DNA from: Hymenochaete sp. R1
Lineage: Eukaryota; Basidiomycota; Agaricomycetes; Hymenochaetales; Hymenochaetaceae
Length of the DNA: 57,604 nt
Assembly: GCA_019400425.1 (NCBI GenBank)
Contig: JAFREE010000152.1
Span: 1-57,604 of the forward strand
Reading direction: 5' to 3'
The notes under the pieces were generated by a model that was not told the origin of the DNA, made no database searches, and saw nothing but the letters and a program-made list of their open reading frames with translations. This document shows positions 32,358 to 45,667 of this stretch, in pieces. Each line of letters starts with the position of its first letter. Within the stretch, counting starts at the first letter, position 1. The position numbers and the translations under genes are program-made.

Positions 32358-35300
32358 ATCCTATACGCTCCGTAGACTCGAGACGACGCGTTCTTGATGA
32401 TTTTTTGCGTACTTTTTTTTTTTCTAGTTGTCGTCTATTGTTCAAGGTTTGTTTGATGTACTCTACCCCCGATTTACTGCATACGTGCCCTCGATTACTC
32501 TTGTACGATCCGGCTTTTTCCAATACACAGGTGAGCATGATTTGAAAGAAAAACTTCCTGTCTCTAGGACATCCAGACCGGTTGACTGCCCGCCACGTAA
32601 AGGCGGAGACATAAAGAACGCATCGCGTCGCAACGTCTCTCGAAACATCAACCTGAAGCAAATAAATCATTGTTGAACTGTCGCCATGCAAAAGTAACTC
32701 ACGTCGAGGGGTGGGTTCTGTCGCGTCGCGTCGCATGGGATTCACCAGCGCTGTCCGTCGGACATAGAACCCCTTGAAGCTGAAAAGAACTCAAAAGCCA
32801 CCTGGCCCTCCGCCTTCTTCGGCTGACAGCCTCGCCTCGACTTCGACGAAAGGTCGCACTCAGTCTCCGTATTCTCCGAGTGCTCGGACAGTGCATCTCA
32901 TCGGGCGTCAAATCTGTTCGGACAGTTTTACGTTCCGTCAGTTAACTCCTCATCGCTCGGAACTGGGTCATTCAGTCCGGAGCGTGACATGCGACGACTT
33001 CACGAGGAACGCTTTTGAGCGATATTACACGTGCATCTGACTGAAGGTGCTGTATCGAAAGTGAAGCAAGCACGGAAGCATAAACGGTTTCAGCCTTTTG
33101 TCCCCCCCCCCCTCCTCTCTTCTCCCAAAGGTCTATGACATCAAACGACGTAAAGTAGAAGCATATTTAACGCATAGATTTAGCACGTATAGTGCATATA
33201 TCAACATCGACGACCCTCGTGGTACAGCACGGAGTCCAGTCCATCAGGTCCAGGGTGGTCTATTACAGAACGCATTACATCCAGAACATAATCATACGTG
33301 GTTCGAAAGGAAGAACAAAGTCTAGGGTGCAAAAAAGCATAGGGCGCGCAGAAGCATGAGAGAATTCTTCGGCGGCACCGCGGAAAGCAAGTGAGAACAA
33401 GTCCAGTCCATGGGGGCCAATGTCTATAATGTGACCGTCTATCGCCGGAAAACAAGTTTTTAATGAATCAAAGGTCCACTCGGACTCAGACACAAGCTGG
33501 ACACCGTCCGTCAAGGTGCCGCGCTAGAAATCGACGACACGGACAGGTGGGTAAAGCTACTTGTCAACAAGAGTGCCCGAGATCAACTCACTGTATTGCT
33601 GGGGGTATTGGCGGCTGTGTATACGTCATAGGTTATATCGCGCAAATGCGGTTCACAAAGAGGGGGGAGGGGGGAAGGGTAATCAGCGAAGGTTGTGAAA
33701 AGGTCCATATCAACGATCGATGAGCACAAGTCTACTCACTATTGCCAACATTTTGCTGTGCATTTGGGCGGTACGCAGCTTTTGGGGTGTTCGTTGCTGA
33801 ACTTGCAAGTCGACGACCCGCAGTCGATCTGTATCGCGGAGCGTCAGATACGAGGATCCAGAGGAAAGTTTTCACTGACATGTTCATCCGGCTGTAATGC
33901 AAGAAGGATGCTCAGTGAACAATAATTTGAAAGAGACTTGCTGCTCACTAATTTGACAGTGTGCGCGCATCTGGAAATCTCATCAGGGTTACTGAAAGTT
34001 ACTTACTTCCGAAATACTTACTTCTTGTATTCGTATCGGACTCTGATCCGAATCGATGTTCAATATATGATCGTATGTAGGTATGAAATGAACGTACTGT
34101 CTCCAGACGCACATATCGTGGGTCTTTTTTTGGCACTAGTGATGGGGTAGCAGCTGTCCGTTTAATCGATTTTATAAGCCTCAAGAGCTTAGTACAGCAG
34201 TGCACGAGAGAGGGGGGGCGTGGAAGGGGTTGATTATGAGGTATACATGGAGTGCTAGCGGTTGCTTTTAACTTGTTCCAGTAAGCCCGCCTTCGACCAA
34301 ACAGCCTGCAACTGTCATATGCAACTTGGGAACCGAGGGGAAAAGGGCAGACCCGATTCTCGTAAACAAGTTCGTTCGCCCGAATAGGAGGGATCGTGCT
34401 TTTAATTACAAAGAAGCTCAAAGGCCTCGGGATTGAGCAGGCACATCGACCAAAAATGGATTTTAAGCGTGTCCGTCCGCTTATCTCTGGAAGGAATATA
34501 GACTTCGCTTTGAGTTTCACGATGCATCGGGCTTTGTGCGTGTTTCGTCCAATAGTCGAACTCGCCAAAGGCCGGCGCTGCGCCGCTCGGGATTCCGGGT
34601 CATCGAGTACTTTTCTTCCAAGAGACGTGAGGCATTCTTCGAACGGGTATCCAATGAACAGGACTGAGAAGGTTTGATACGGACGTTTTCCACCCGCCTC
34701 AGACGGGCAGCTTCCTGAGAGGACCAAGGGGTTCAATGCACCGGATGCAAATTGTTTACGGGAAGACCCCTAAAGTGCAAAGTCGCCGAGAACACAGCTC
34801 AATCACGGCAAAAGATGAAGGGTGACATCCGCGCAAATCAGTCGCATCCGTGAGACGACAGGAGTCTAATGCGCCATCCATAGCTCCTTTCGAACGAAAC
34901 TTTGGCGAAACGGAGCCACCTGTCCTGCGAAGTGTGTCATATTCTTCTTTTCCCAAGAGATGCTTCTTTGGCATGACTAAGATCATTGCATCACCCAAAG
35001 GCCGCGAAATGAAATCGCTCGCGACCTCTTTGTGATAGAGGCGGCATAAGAAAAGTTCGGAGTCCCGAGCCTGGCTTCGTATGGCGAACACTGCATTCTA
35101 AAGTATGCGAGGCGCAAGATGGCGCCGCCAAATGTGCCGCAAATAGAATTGTTGAGCGAATTGTGCACTCACGCTGAAACAAGCCAAGGTCAGGATCAGG
35201 TCACGTAAATCAATTCCGCGGAGCCTTGCAATTCAGTCTCTTATTTCCTTAATCTATAGATGCGGATAAGGTGGGATATCACTATAAACAGGTACTTGGC

Positions 35301-35677
35301 AAAAGACAAGAAGAAAGGAGACTCACCCTTCGGCGGATTTAAGCAACTCTTAGTTGTCTGAACAAGGATACCTAGATTGGCACCCTGACGGAGAACTCAT
35401 GATGCGCAAATGTCGGGCAGTACACCGTTAAAATTAGAATAGAGAACAATATATACATGCACATAGGTGAGAGTATCTTGAGCAACGATCATAGGCTTGT
35501 TATCTTAACCAACGATTGACCATCGGAATTGCGTGAAAAGAAGTCGAGCACAAGTTATTTGCTTGAAGAAGCACCACGCGCGAGCAGATGACATTACCGC
35601 GCGACCCGGGATTTCTGACCCCGTAAAACACAGAAGCTATATTGGAGTTTGCAATTCGCTTCGACGTAAAAGCCTCT
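32358..35677. other. Long stretch without a clear gene
   Basis: I cannot support a complete gene in these 3.3 kb. A possible small two-exon gene begins at the ATG near 32738 and uses the acceptor near 32828 (PRLDFDERSHSVSVFSECSD to LHEERF stop near 33018), but its donor is poor. On the minus strand 33520-33200 holds LVSESEWTFDSLKTCFPAID and FRTTYDYVLDVMRSVIDHPG in two frames. A Cys-rich minus exon lies near 33830-33745 (CGSSTCKFSNEHPKSCVPPK). Open frames at 34000-34740 occur on both strands. None matches a known family. A run of C lies near 33103. Confidence 0.3.
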
Positions 35678-37299
35678 TCAAATCAGTTCAGATGCATTTA
35701 CGGGCATCTCATCCTGGCGGGAAGTCAGACTCCTGATTACCGCAGAGAAGTAAAGACAAAACTCACTATTTGTGTGCTGTAGAATTGTTCTATGAATGAT
35801 GGCAAATGTGAGTATTAGGAATCAAGCGGCAAATGAGATACACACCGATATCCCGCAAAATCCTGACATCGTCCACCGTCACAAACTTGAAAAAAATTAG
35901 TACACGGAGCGCTTCATCCCCCAATTGGAGGGCTTACGTTGATTGCGACACCCTTACGCCCAAAGCGTCCGGAACGACCAATACGGTGGATATAATTTTC
36001 ACGGTTCCTTGGGGAGACGTAAGCGACTGACATTCATATATCTCACTCAACGATAGCTCACGCAGGTAAATCGTAGTTGATGACAAGGGTCACTTGTTGA
36101 ACATCTATTCCACGAGCCCAAACATCAGTCGTGATAAGTACACGACTGGATACACGGTGTGTAAATCAGTAACTTGAAATCGATGGTAATAAGCACTTAC
36201 GATGATCCACTTCTAAATTCGCCCATGATAGCATCCCTCTCCTTTTGGGGCATCTCACCGTGCATTGAAGAAACCGTGAAGTTCGCTGCACGCATTTTCT
36301 CCGTCAACCAATCAACCTACCCAACCAGTGAGCACCTTCTCCATTCAATTACTATTATCTACAGGCTCACCTTCCTCCTCGTATTGCAAAAAATGACGGC
36401 CTGCGTAATCGTGAGAGTGTCGTAAAGATCGCAAAGCGTATCAAACTTCCATTCTTCTTTTTCCACCGCAACGAAGAACTGTTTGATACCTTCCAGGGTC
36501 AATTCATCACGCTTCACGAGAATGCGGACCGGGTCGGACATGAACTTTGTTGTCATCTCCAGAACATCGTGAGGGAGGGTAGCGCTAACAATAACGACCT
36601 GAGTTTGAGGAGGGAGGTATCGGTAGATGTCGTATATTTGATCTTTGAACCCCTTGTTCAAGAGTTCATCCGCTTCGTCGAGGACGAGCATCTTCACGTT
36701 ACGCGTCCTCAATGTTCGTCTCCTAATCATGTCGAACACACGACCAGGAGTTCCCGACACGACATGTTGTCCATGTTCTAGTTTTCGGATGTCCTCGCCA
36801 ATGGAAGTACCGCCGATGCATGCGTGACATTGGACATTCATGTAGTCTCCGAGAGCCAGCATAACGGACTGATTTTGTGTTGCAAGTTCACGTGTTGGTG
36901 ACAGCACGATAGCTTGCGTCTCGAGCGTGCTGATGTCTATTGATTGGAGGACGGAAATACAGAATGTTGCAGTTTTACCCGTTCCAGATTGGGCTTGAGC
37001 AATGACGTCCCGTCCTTGAACAATGGGTAAAATTGCACGCTGCTGAATCGCAGATGGCTTTTCAAAGTCTATATTTGACCTATAAGTAGGCACCCGACGA
37101 TTAGTTGAATGAGATCACATACTGTAAGCATAGATGCCGCGTAACAAGTCCTCCTTCAACCCAAGGTCGTCAAATGTAGAGGTAACTGAGACTGTCTCTG
37201 ACGACTCAAACACCAGTTTCTGGGGTCTGTCTCAGCAACTAATACAACATAACAATATAAGGAATAGCTCACTTCGTCTCCCGTATTTATTCCAGCCAT
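35678..37299 (-). CDS. DEAD-box RNA helicase eIF4A-III (FAL1 type)
   Basis: The start is ATG 37299 (MAGINTGDE) and the end is PVNASELI at 35678. At least eight exons; clear ones are 37299-37273, 37219-37123, 37079-36371, 36316-36201 and one from 36145. Motifs: Q motif [58 protein letters not shown], and [13 protein letters not shown]. The C-terminus ([20 protein letters not shown]) is typical of eIF4A-III, the core ATPase of the exon junction complex and, as Fal1, a ribosome-assembly factor. It is closer to this branch than to the translation factor eIF4A. The gene faces SF3A3 across a short shared upstream region. Confidence 0.94.
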
Positions 37300-37482
37300 T
37301 TTTGCTTTGTATCCGTTGGCGCAGTCAGGTTTTAGGCGAAGAAACAACAAGCGCTAACTTTCGTTGCAGCGCAGAACGGATTTTGTCACAGTCGTCGAAG
37401 AGCGTGACTTGTTGCAGCTCGCTTTCGCGGCGCTACCAGTGACGACGCGCTCACATTCTAGCCAATTCCTACTTCCTTCATC
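37300..37482. promoter_or_regulatory. Shared divergent promoter of eIF4A-III and SF3A3
   Basis: Only 183 bp separate the two start codons, which point away from each other. Both promoters must overlap, so the two RNA-processing genes are likely co-regulated. No obvious TATA box is seen on either strand. Confidence 0.7.
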
Positions 37483-39331
37483 ATGGACTCTGTGCTCGAG
37501 CTTCAGCGACAAACTCACGAGGAGATTGAAAGGTTCGAGCGTGCTTTAGCCACTGTTCTTTCTAAGCCTGCGACGAGTCAACAGGCCAAGCTCACAAACG
37601 AGCATAATGCTTCTAAAATCCTCGATCGCATAACGTCTCGAGCGCGTACTCTGAACGATTTCTACCAGGACGAGGAGACGCGGAAAAGGGAAATTAAGAC
37701 AGTCTCCGGTGGAAGGGCTGACGACTTATCCGAATTCTACTTGCGGCTGGGTAAAATAAAGGAACACCATTTAAAGTATCCTGACGCTGATATAGGGGTC
37801 TTTGAGACTGAGCTGTCTGCTTTAGTTGACGCTGACCCAGAGGACTATAATGACGATGAAGCCGAAGTGGACCGTAAGCTCTTTAGTCAAAATGATGCAA
37901 AAACGTTTGCTAAGCAGCTGGTATAGCCATTTCCTTGCTTTTCTCTGGCGAGGAGGGATATGGACGCTACCTGGATCTCTACCTTCAACATACGGCATAC
38001 TGCAACTTTAAAAACATAAATAAACGTCCATCATATCTTCAATATCTCGACCTTCTCGCAGCCTCGGAGCTTGGCCTTGTTCATCAAGAACTTTCTCTTG
38101 AAATCCGACAATCGAAGGAGTTCGAACAGTAAGTTAACGGATGGACATACCAATGTGATTTTTTTCTTACGCCTTTTAGTTACATTTACGCTCTTCATGC
38201 ATATCTATTATCGTTTGCTAAGCGAACAAGACCATTGGATGATCTATCCGGACAACAACAGGCGGCAGAATCTGACTTCACATTACTGTGGGAAGAAGAC
38301 AAAATTCCAGGGTGGTCAAACCCGTCGAAAGCGAAGACAAACGGAACGACAAATGGCGAAGATGCGGGAATTTGGTGTAATGCATGTAAGTTGGATCATT
38401 CATACGCTTATGATGGGACTGAATCCACATTTGTGCTAGGTCAGAAGCAGTATTCGAAACAGACCGTATACGATGCTCATTTAACGTCCAAAAAGCATGT
38501 CAAGGCCGCAGGAAAACAAGCATCAGATGCCTCCGCGAATGGACGAGGTACACCTTCAGGGGAACAGGCAGCTCAGCAAACGAATGTTAGAGAGTCCCGG
38601 ATTCGCAACCTGGCACTCCTCACCTTCCTCACCACATCCCTCCTTTCGACCCTGCTTCTAACTATAAATGAGACAAAGTCTAACGTCGAACGGCGTTTCT
38701 CACTCACCGCAAAAGAACGTGAAGCTGAATTCGACGAGAAGCCATCCGCGGCTCCCATTGTCGCTTCAAACAATGGCAACGGCGAAGAAAACAATGTCGA
38801 AGAAGAAGAGGAAGAAGAACGAATATACAACCCGCTGAAACTTCCGCTCGGGTGGGATGGGAAGCCCATTCCGTACTGGTTGTATAAATTGCATGGCCTC
38901 GGAGTCGAATATCGGTGTGAGATTTGCTCGGACCACGTGTATATGGGAAGGTGGGTGTCTGGGAACCACAGTTCCACGTTAGATCGACTTAACGTAACTT
39001 ACGATCTTCTCGTAGGAAAAATTTCGATCGTCATTTCCAGGAGGCAAGACATGCGTTTGGGATGCGTGCATTGGGCCTGCCGAACACGAAACACTTTCAC
39101 GAGATTACTCGAATCGAGGATGCGCTAACGCGTGAGTCACATCAAGCCAGCATCATTGACAAGGCATTTGACTGATAGCTCTGATTACTTTGTTTAGTGG
39201 CCGAAAAACTGAAACGAGAGGGCAAGCAAGAAATCTTTCAGCAGGAGACAATGGAAGAACTTGAGGACGATGAAGGTAATGTTTACGACAGGAAGACATA
39301 CAATGATCTCAAGAAGCAGGGTCTTATTTAG
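37483..39331 (+). CDS. SF3A3: Splicing factor 3a subunit 3 (SF3a60 / Prp9)
   Basis: Exons 37483-37873, 37927-38128, 38180-38950, 39016-39131 and 39198-39331 sum to 538 codons, 537 aa, near the usual size of about 500. It is a subunit of SF3a, which stabilises U2 snRNP on the branch site. The N-terminus ([20 protein letters not shown]) is the conserved start. [19 protein letters not shown] and [17 protein letters not shown] follow. A first zinc-finger-like region has CNACKL with HLTSKKH. The C-terminal matrin-type finger is [20 protein letters not shown] with [13 protein letters not shown]. It ends [10 protein letters not shown]. Acidic Glu-rich insertions precede the finger. Three splice junctions fall within highly conserved codons and are in phase. 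Confidence 0.95.
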
Positions 39332-39446
39332 CTCGCTCCTTTACCTCTTATTGTCTATTCCCTGTACTTTACTTCCTTGTCGGGTTAATATCACCACTCG
39401 CTACATTGCATTGGAGACGCATGCGAAATCAAAACTATGCATCTGG

Positions 39447-42400
39447 CTAAGTGACGTCAACTATATTCTCAGTCAATGTTGGTTTCGTGCTACGTGATGG
39501 TGGTGGGGGAGGCGGCGGCTTCTTCGACGTCGCATTGGCATTTGGCGCTGCGAGTGATAACGCATCGGTATAAAGTTCTTCACAAGATGACGATGGTGAA
39601 GAGAGTGGGGTATTATCAATAGAATCAAATGGGTTCGGAGGCGCATTGCGATGCCGGGTGGGAATGTCATCCGATGCGTAGACACCATCTGGATGTTGTT
39701 CATCTATCCACCATGCGTTATCCTCCGAGCTCGGCGGTGGCACTGGAATTTGTCATAAGTAAGGCCACTTGCTGGAAATTTGACATACACACGATCTTCC
39801 GGATAGTCTTCTTCAAACGCCATGGAGGCCAATTTCTCGTCCAACCTTTCTCCCGGCTCAGTTGAAATGACGCTATCCAAAAGCAATTTTTGTAGAGCGC
39901 TTTTCTTTACGACATCGATAATTCGGACTCCTGCTCGGAAGATTGCGAAGACTATAACACATATAGTGTAAGTTACACATGGAAAACAGATTGGAGTAAA
40001 TCTGACCTGGTCTGTGATCTGAACCGACAAGCTCCGCCCTTGAATATACGACGAGGTCAATATCTGATCCCTTATACACGACCCGATCTTCAAACAGTTA
40101 TCGATCTTATCGACAAAAATGTAGAATCAGGAGGTCACCTGTCCAAGCGGGGACACGCATCTTCTCGCTCGTATCATAGCGCGTGGACCCCAAGTCGTAT
40201 TTATACGTCGGCCTAAACAACAAAGGCCCTTCTTCGTACCCGGGAAAGGCGAGCCGTGCATCCATCACCCGCCTGAGTTGGTCTGCTGCTACAAGAACAT
40301 CTAGCTCATCCGCTTCGGCCGAGGTGCGGACAAGGCCGTTTTCCATGTCGATTCGGTAATTAGTATCAGCGAGCCAGATGACATTACTAAATAGTCTGAG
40401 GTCAAACATGCCTAAAAAGCAAAAAGTGCAAGTCAATTCTCACTCGTGGCTATCAATAGTCTTTCCCTTCAGAAACTGCAGACCAGAGCTAATCGTTCGA
40501 TAGTCGGCGTTACGTTCGTCTACGTTTGAGTGGCCAGCGGCAAGGTGTGCCGTAAGGAAGCAGAAACTAGTGTCATGTAGCTCTAGCCTTATACCTACAG
40601 CCCCCTTGTTGCCAGACATGCCCCTAAGGCCTGTCTTTCTCGTGGTTGCCTCTACATTTCGCACAGACGACAAAAGAGAAGATTTGATGAAGACGATAAG
40701 GGCAGTCCCAACAAGCTATAAGGATGTCAGCAACTATGGCCCCCTCAAACGCATTAAATAACACACTTGTTCGCTCCTGAGAAGCGTGTATTCTGCTTTT
40801 CTATGTGGTCGTGACTCTAGTGTATCGATAAGGGTGTTTTCCCACATCCTCCTACCGCGAATGTTTACACTTCCGACCGAATAATTAAACATAAACAACG
40901 TGCCTTTTCTCAGTATCTGCTTGTACGATTTGTTGTGCGGTCAAGGGAACAATTTCTTGAAACCCAATCACAATTAAGTCCGGGCTGGTTTATGCATGAG
41001 ATACAGAGGTTGATGGAAGCAATTTAGCACCCTCACTCATCATAGTCTGAAATACAGTGAGACCGGGATGTGCGAAACATTAAACAGCTTACTTGATCGT
41101 GGAAAAAGCCAGGGCAGTAAAGACTCTGACGGAGGCTATAGAGATAGAGTCAGTAGTGTAAAAGAAGAAAAGAGGCAACATACCTTTCCGTTTAGATTCC
41201 AAGTCCCGACAAAGATAGTATTTGTTTTTCTTGTCGAATATTCCGAAATTCTACTGGCAAGCGCTGCATTAACGGTGTCGTGAATAGCGTCGTAAATGGT
41301 CACAGGCTTTTGATGAGCTAGATTTCCCTAACAATTCGCTGTTCAATAAATCATTTGAGACTCTCAAAAGAGTGTCGACTTACGAGAAACATGTCGATAG
41401 CTGATTGCTTCCCTTTGTCCTGAAAGTTGTTAATGTACGCGCGAGACACACTCTTGGTGGCATCCGACAACAGACCTGAGAAGAATGAGGAATGACTGTA
41501 TCACAAGCAGATGAAAAACCTGCCTCCTAAGGTCCGCTTGCCACTTCTAGTAAAACTCGTGTTGAGAGCACCAGTCCCAGCGTAGATTCTTGAAAGTGCA
41601 TCGCCATTCTCTGCCCACAGCTCTCTGTGATTCGTCCACAGGGAACTGGAGCCTAGCCATTCCCGGCGCACTAGCATCATAAACTGCTCTAGGGTATTTC
41701 GAGAAAGAATGTCTTGAATGAAATTTGTTCGATCTAAACTGGAGGCAGTTGAGCAGGTTCAAGTATTCGTCCTTGTCAATTATAACTTTAGAACACACCA
41801 ATCTAAACAGTTTGTCCTGAAGACGCCGCTTTGTTCAACAACAATTTCTTGCAGTGCATTGTCGAATAACGTATATCCGAACCGGTCCGAATTGCTTTTG
41901 ACCCCCTCCTGTCGCCTAAACCATGAAGTCAAATGGTAATATGAAGTGGCATTTCAGAGAGATTCATACCCAAGCTCCCTCATCACGCTCTCATGCCCTC
42001 CTATCCGTACGATATTGTGGAAATCAAAGTGGGTCATTCCAATGCTATCCCCAAATACAGCTGCCTTCGCTGCGTGTACATGCTGGGCATAGGCGTGTGA
42101 CAATATGGCTTCGTTTTCTTTCGACCCAAGCAAGTTAATTGCGTGGGCTGCATTATATTCTTCAATCAGATTGGCATAATGCTTTTCAAACGCTGGCTGT
42201 GAAGCATGGGGTCGAGTAATTTGAATGCGCTGGCCGAACGTCTGTATACCTTGCTGTTCCCAGAACACTGAATTTCATTGTCAGCGCGCGAATGCGGAGA
42301 CTTTGGAAAAGACGGACAAGGTACGCTTCCTCGAACCTGAACATAGCTGAAAGAGTTTTCGTCGGTATTGAAAATTGTTTCTGTCTTTGCAATAATTGAT

Positions 42401-43417
42401 AATTAAAATGGAGTGGGAAAAGGGGACGCCGCACCTCGACAAAATTGGCTGTATTACCGTCGTCATCAATACCACGAGTGTTGAAGCGCGTTCCGGCACG
42501 CTTCCAGCTGAGCCGAGAAATAAGAGAAATGGTCGCGATAGTGGGCATGCCATTGGTCGGAGGTGCAGGTAAAGGTACAGTAAATACACCAACATAACCT
42601 TGAATAGCAAGTACCTGCACTGACTGTCAGAGTTTCACCAAACAAATTAGACAAGAGCTCACAATAAATTGACAAAGATCCATTTCTCGTTGTTCATCAG
42701 AGTCTAGTTTATCCCGGAAATCGAGGAGGCTCCGGACAATGTATTCGTTCCACAAGAATCGGTTGTCGTAAACCAAAGCATTGTTTCCATACTCCTTTCC
42801 CCTCATAACGCGTCGAGAGAAACGGGAAGAGATATCCCATTGTGGAGAAAGGGCGTAGTAGAAGGTACCAGAAGAGAGGATCTTCATTAATGGTGTACAG
42901 GGGTGTTCGTAAACCGGCTGCGGCGCACTCTGGGCATATGAGCTGTAATCGTCGGAACCTGCACTTGGGCCTGCCGTAGCGTCGCTACCAGTAGACATCG
43001 TGTCCCACGCGGAGGTTGTCAATGAGAAGAACGCAGCTTCGTGTATGCGAGCTACACTCTCGGGGCTATGTGACGAGGGACGCATACGGCCAACTTCCTT
43101 AGCGGATAGTATAACGGCCAGAAAAGTCTCTGTCCGGGATTCATGAGAATAGCGAATTGTCAGAAGGTCAATGAGAACGCACCTTTTTCGATACAGATCA
43201 GCCCTAAGCACCCCTTTACCCGTCTTGTCGTTAGCCGCACCGCTGCACTAAAATCGAATTCGATCCGAGGTAAGAACTCAACCATGACCTTAGTGATGTC
43301 GGTCTCCATAGTTCGAAAGACGAGCGCACGGCTTGGTGATCCGCCATGTTCATCTTCTGGGCTCGTACAGAGGATAAGGGTACGCTGGGCACTGTCATCC
43401 TTCAGATAAAGATGCAT
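39447..43417 (-). CDS. Synaptojanin-type phosphoinositide phosphatase (SAC1 + 5-phosphatase)
   Basis: This multi-exon gene runs from ATG 43417 ([15 protein letters not shown]) to 39447. The first half is a SAC1 domain: [57 protein letters not shown], and catalytic CX5R in RTNCLDCLDRTN (rebuilt across an intron), then [18 protein letters not shown]. The second half is an inositol 5-phosphatase: [69 protein letters not shown] and GSDHRP. The Pro-rich end has a run of seven prolines near 39500. This matches yeast Inp51/52/53, which remove PI(4,5)P2 during endocytosis and actin control. In the 5-phosphatase domain [10 protein letters not shown] replaces the common WLGDLNYRI. Confidence 0.93.
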
Positions 43418-43601
43418 AACTGACGCCTCGAATGAGGGCCAGAGTAAGAGTTAGCTAGGATAGGAACGCCGCCACCTCGCGCAGCTGCTTATGTGATTAC
43501 ATAACGCGACTTTAGGATGCCCCCATGGATCGGCCACAGCATTTCCGGAAGTCTACCTCTTACACTCACTTACTATTTCTGCCCACATTCAGCTCACGAT
43601 C

Positions 43602-44450
43602 ATGAGCAACCTAGAGAGTAAGCGATACTGTTATAGCACGAAGAACTTTGGTTGAGAAGCCTCATCTTACAGAAAGCCTGTTCCAGCTCAAGGTGCGAGA
43701 ATCATGATGATTGCGACCCCTGTTCGCTCAGCTTAATCTGGTGTCAAGTTTACTGCAAAGTCCCTGAACAGACAAGCTAAAAAGGCAAAGACGACCGAAA
43801 CCTCGGAACGGACGAAAGTAAAGAAAGTACGCGTTCGATCTTGACTGCATCTCATTACACTGTATTGACATGTACCCTCTAGGCTCTCCAAGATGGCAAC
43901 ACCGATGGCGCTCGTATATACGCCCAGAATGCAATTAGGAAGAAGACAGAATACTTGAATCTATTAAGACTGGCTTCTCGGATCGATGCTGTCAGCAGCC
44001 GTGTTGAAACGGCGGTTACGATGCGACAAGTAACAGGGAACATGACCTCAGTTGTCCGGGGTATGGATGCCGCCATGGACAGCATGAACATCGAAAAGGT
44101 GCGTCAGGCTATACTCCAGTGAAAGCGGAGATAATCAAAGTAGTTCATCTGCATGTGAACTCTAGATCTCGCTCGTCATGGATAAATTCGAATCGCAATT
44201 CTCCGACCTGGACGTCCAAACGTCATACATGGAAGACACTATGTCATCCACCACCGCCGTGTCCACGCCCCAGGACCAAGTTGACATGCTTATGCAACAA
44301 GTAGCTGAAGAAGCCAACATCGAGCTCCAGCACGAGATGGGGAACAAGTCACTCGATGGAAAGGTGGCTGACTTGACACCTGGCGAGAAGATAAAGGACG
44401 AGGACACGAAACTAGCGGAGAGATTGAGGGCGCTGAGACCTGCAGCATAG
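43602..44450 (+). CDS. DID2: ESCRT-III-associated protein Did2 / CHMP1
   Basis: Exons 43602-43617, 43673-43692, 43749-43826, 43883-44098 and 44166-44450 sum to 205 codons, 204 aa. The first two exons are only 16 and 20 nt. The start [20 protein letters not shown], then [33 protein letters not shown] and MDAAMDSMN are the CHMP1/Vps46 core. The C-terminus ([13 protein letters not shown]) is an MIM1 motif that binds the MIT domain of Vps4. The protein works at endosomes in multivesicular body formation and recycling of ESCRT-III. It lies 185 bp from the phosphatase start, in divergent orientation; both act on membrane traffic. Confidence 0.95.
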
Positions 44451-45667
44451 CGCTGGAGGGTGCAGTTTGTCGAATCATTGGAAACTTCTGAGAGTCGTTT
44501 CCTTCTTGCTTTCATCTTATTATCTTTTGATATATTTAGGACGCTTTGCCACAGGCACCTTGTACATGTAGACTACCCTTTCGCTCGAGTGTATACATAC
44601 CAACCTAAAACACCTCGCTACTAGCTTACCATATAGTACATCAGAACTGTGGATCTCCTTAACATTAACACCTGAACACTTGCGCACAGTTTTGAAACTG
44701 ACAAACGACAATGACTCAAAAGATTTGGCTTTATCCGAATTCAGATCTTCTTATAGACTGGCACTCATGAAGGTGTCGGCCACTTGTCAGCCACATTGTC
44801 GACCCACTCGCACTCGGAGCTACAACCATTCTGAACGCGACTAGTACTGTTTGATACCAAAACACACGCTAGCTTGTTGACTGAAGCTTACGGTTCGAGT
44901 TCAGGCTCGGACCACACCCTCCCTCTGACTTTCGCTCTCTTTCATTCCGGACTCCGAGTCGCTCCGCCTCCAGGCTGTAGTCAAAGTCTCAGCCCGATTT
45001 TTAATAGACATGACAAGCTTCCTATCCATGCGACGATACCTGTAGCAGACCCGCTAACTTGCATAGTACTCGGAAAAACATGATAGAATCGCCATTACCA
45101 TCGTCAACAAACATCAGAAAAAAAACCTGAGAGACCAAAGAAAAAGGAGTCAGAGAGATAGGGTAGACATTAATGACGTTCGGTTCGGAAAGGACGTAGG
45201 TATAGACGACATGAGCCCGGGGGAAAGGGGGCAACGTGAGTAACATCGATGTGCGTCAGAGGTCACTGGTAAGCGAAGACTAAAAAAGCTGAAACTAAGG
45301 ATATATGTAAATATGTATATGGAGTGAACGATAGGAAAAGCGGTAGGAAGAGACTGGATAACATTCCGGAAACAAGGGTTTAGACACGAAGAGATGTTGC
45401 ATTGCACAGCGACGGGCAAAGAGAGAAAGAAGTTAACAACGATGAAAAGGTATATAGGTATCATGACATATGAAAAAAAAACGGAAGAGAAAGGGAAATA
45501 AGGTAGAGGACACTAACAAAAGGAACAAGAAAATAAAGGGACCAAGATACTAACAACTTCAAAAACAGATGAAGTAGAGACGAATATAAGGACATAACAG
45601 TAAGGATACAGGAAGAAACAGAATCACAAGGCGGGGGCTGCATGGTTGGTCGGTTAGCTGACTGGTA
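44451..45667. other. Intergenic stretch, 1.2 kb
   Basis: It lies between two convergent genes, so it should hold two 3' ends. The minus-strand ORFs here (for example 45464-45150) are hydrophobic but low in complexity and show no motif. Their antisense is A/G-rich, typical of untranslated tail. I see no gene. Confidence 0.5.

Noticed and set aside
33999..34736. Minus-strand ORF of 245 codons
   Set aside because: It starts without a supported ATG context, its composition is uneven, a competing plus-strand ORF overlaps it, and no motif is recognisable. Kept only as part of the unassigned stretch.
41547..41801. Loss of the SAC catalytic motif
   Set aside because: The motif is intact once the intron splitting its second Cys codon is removed.
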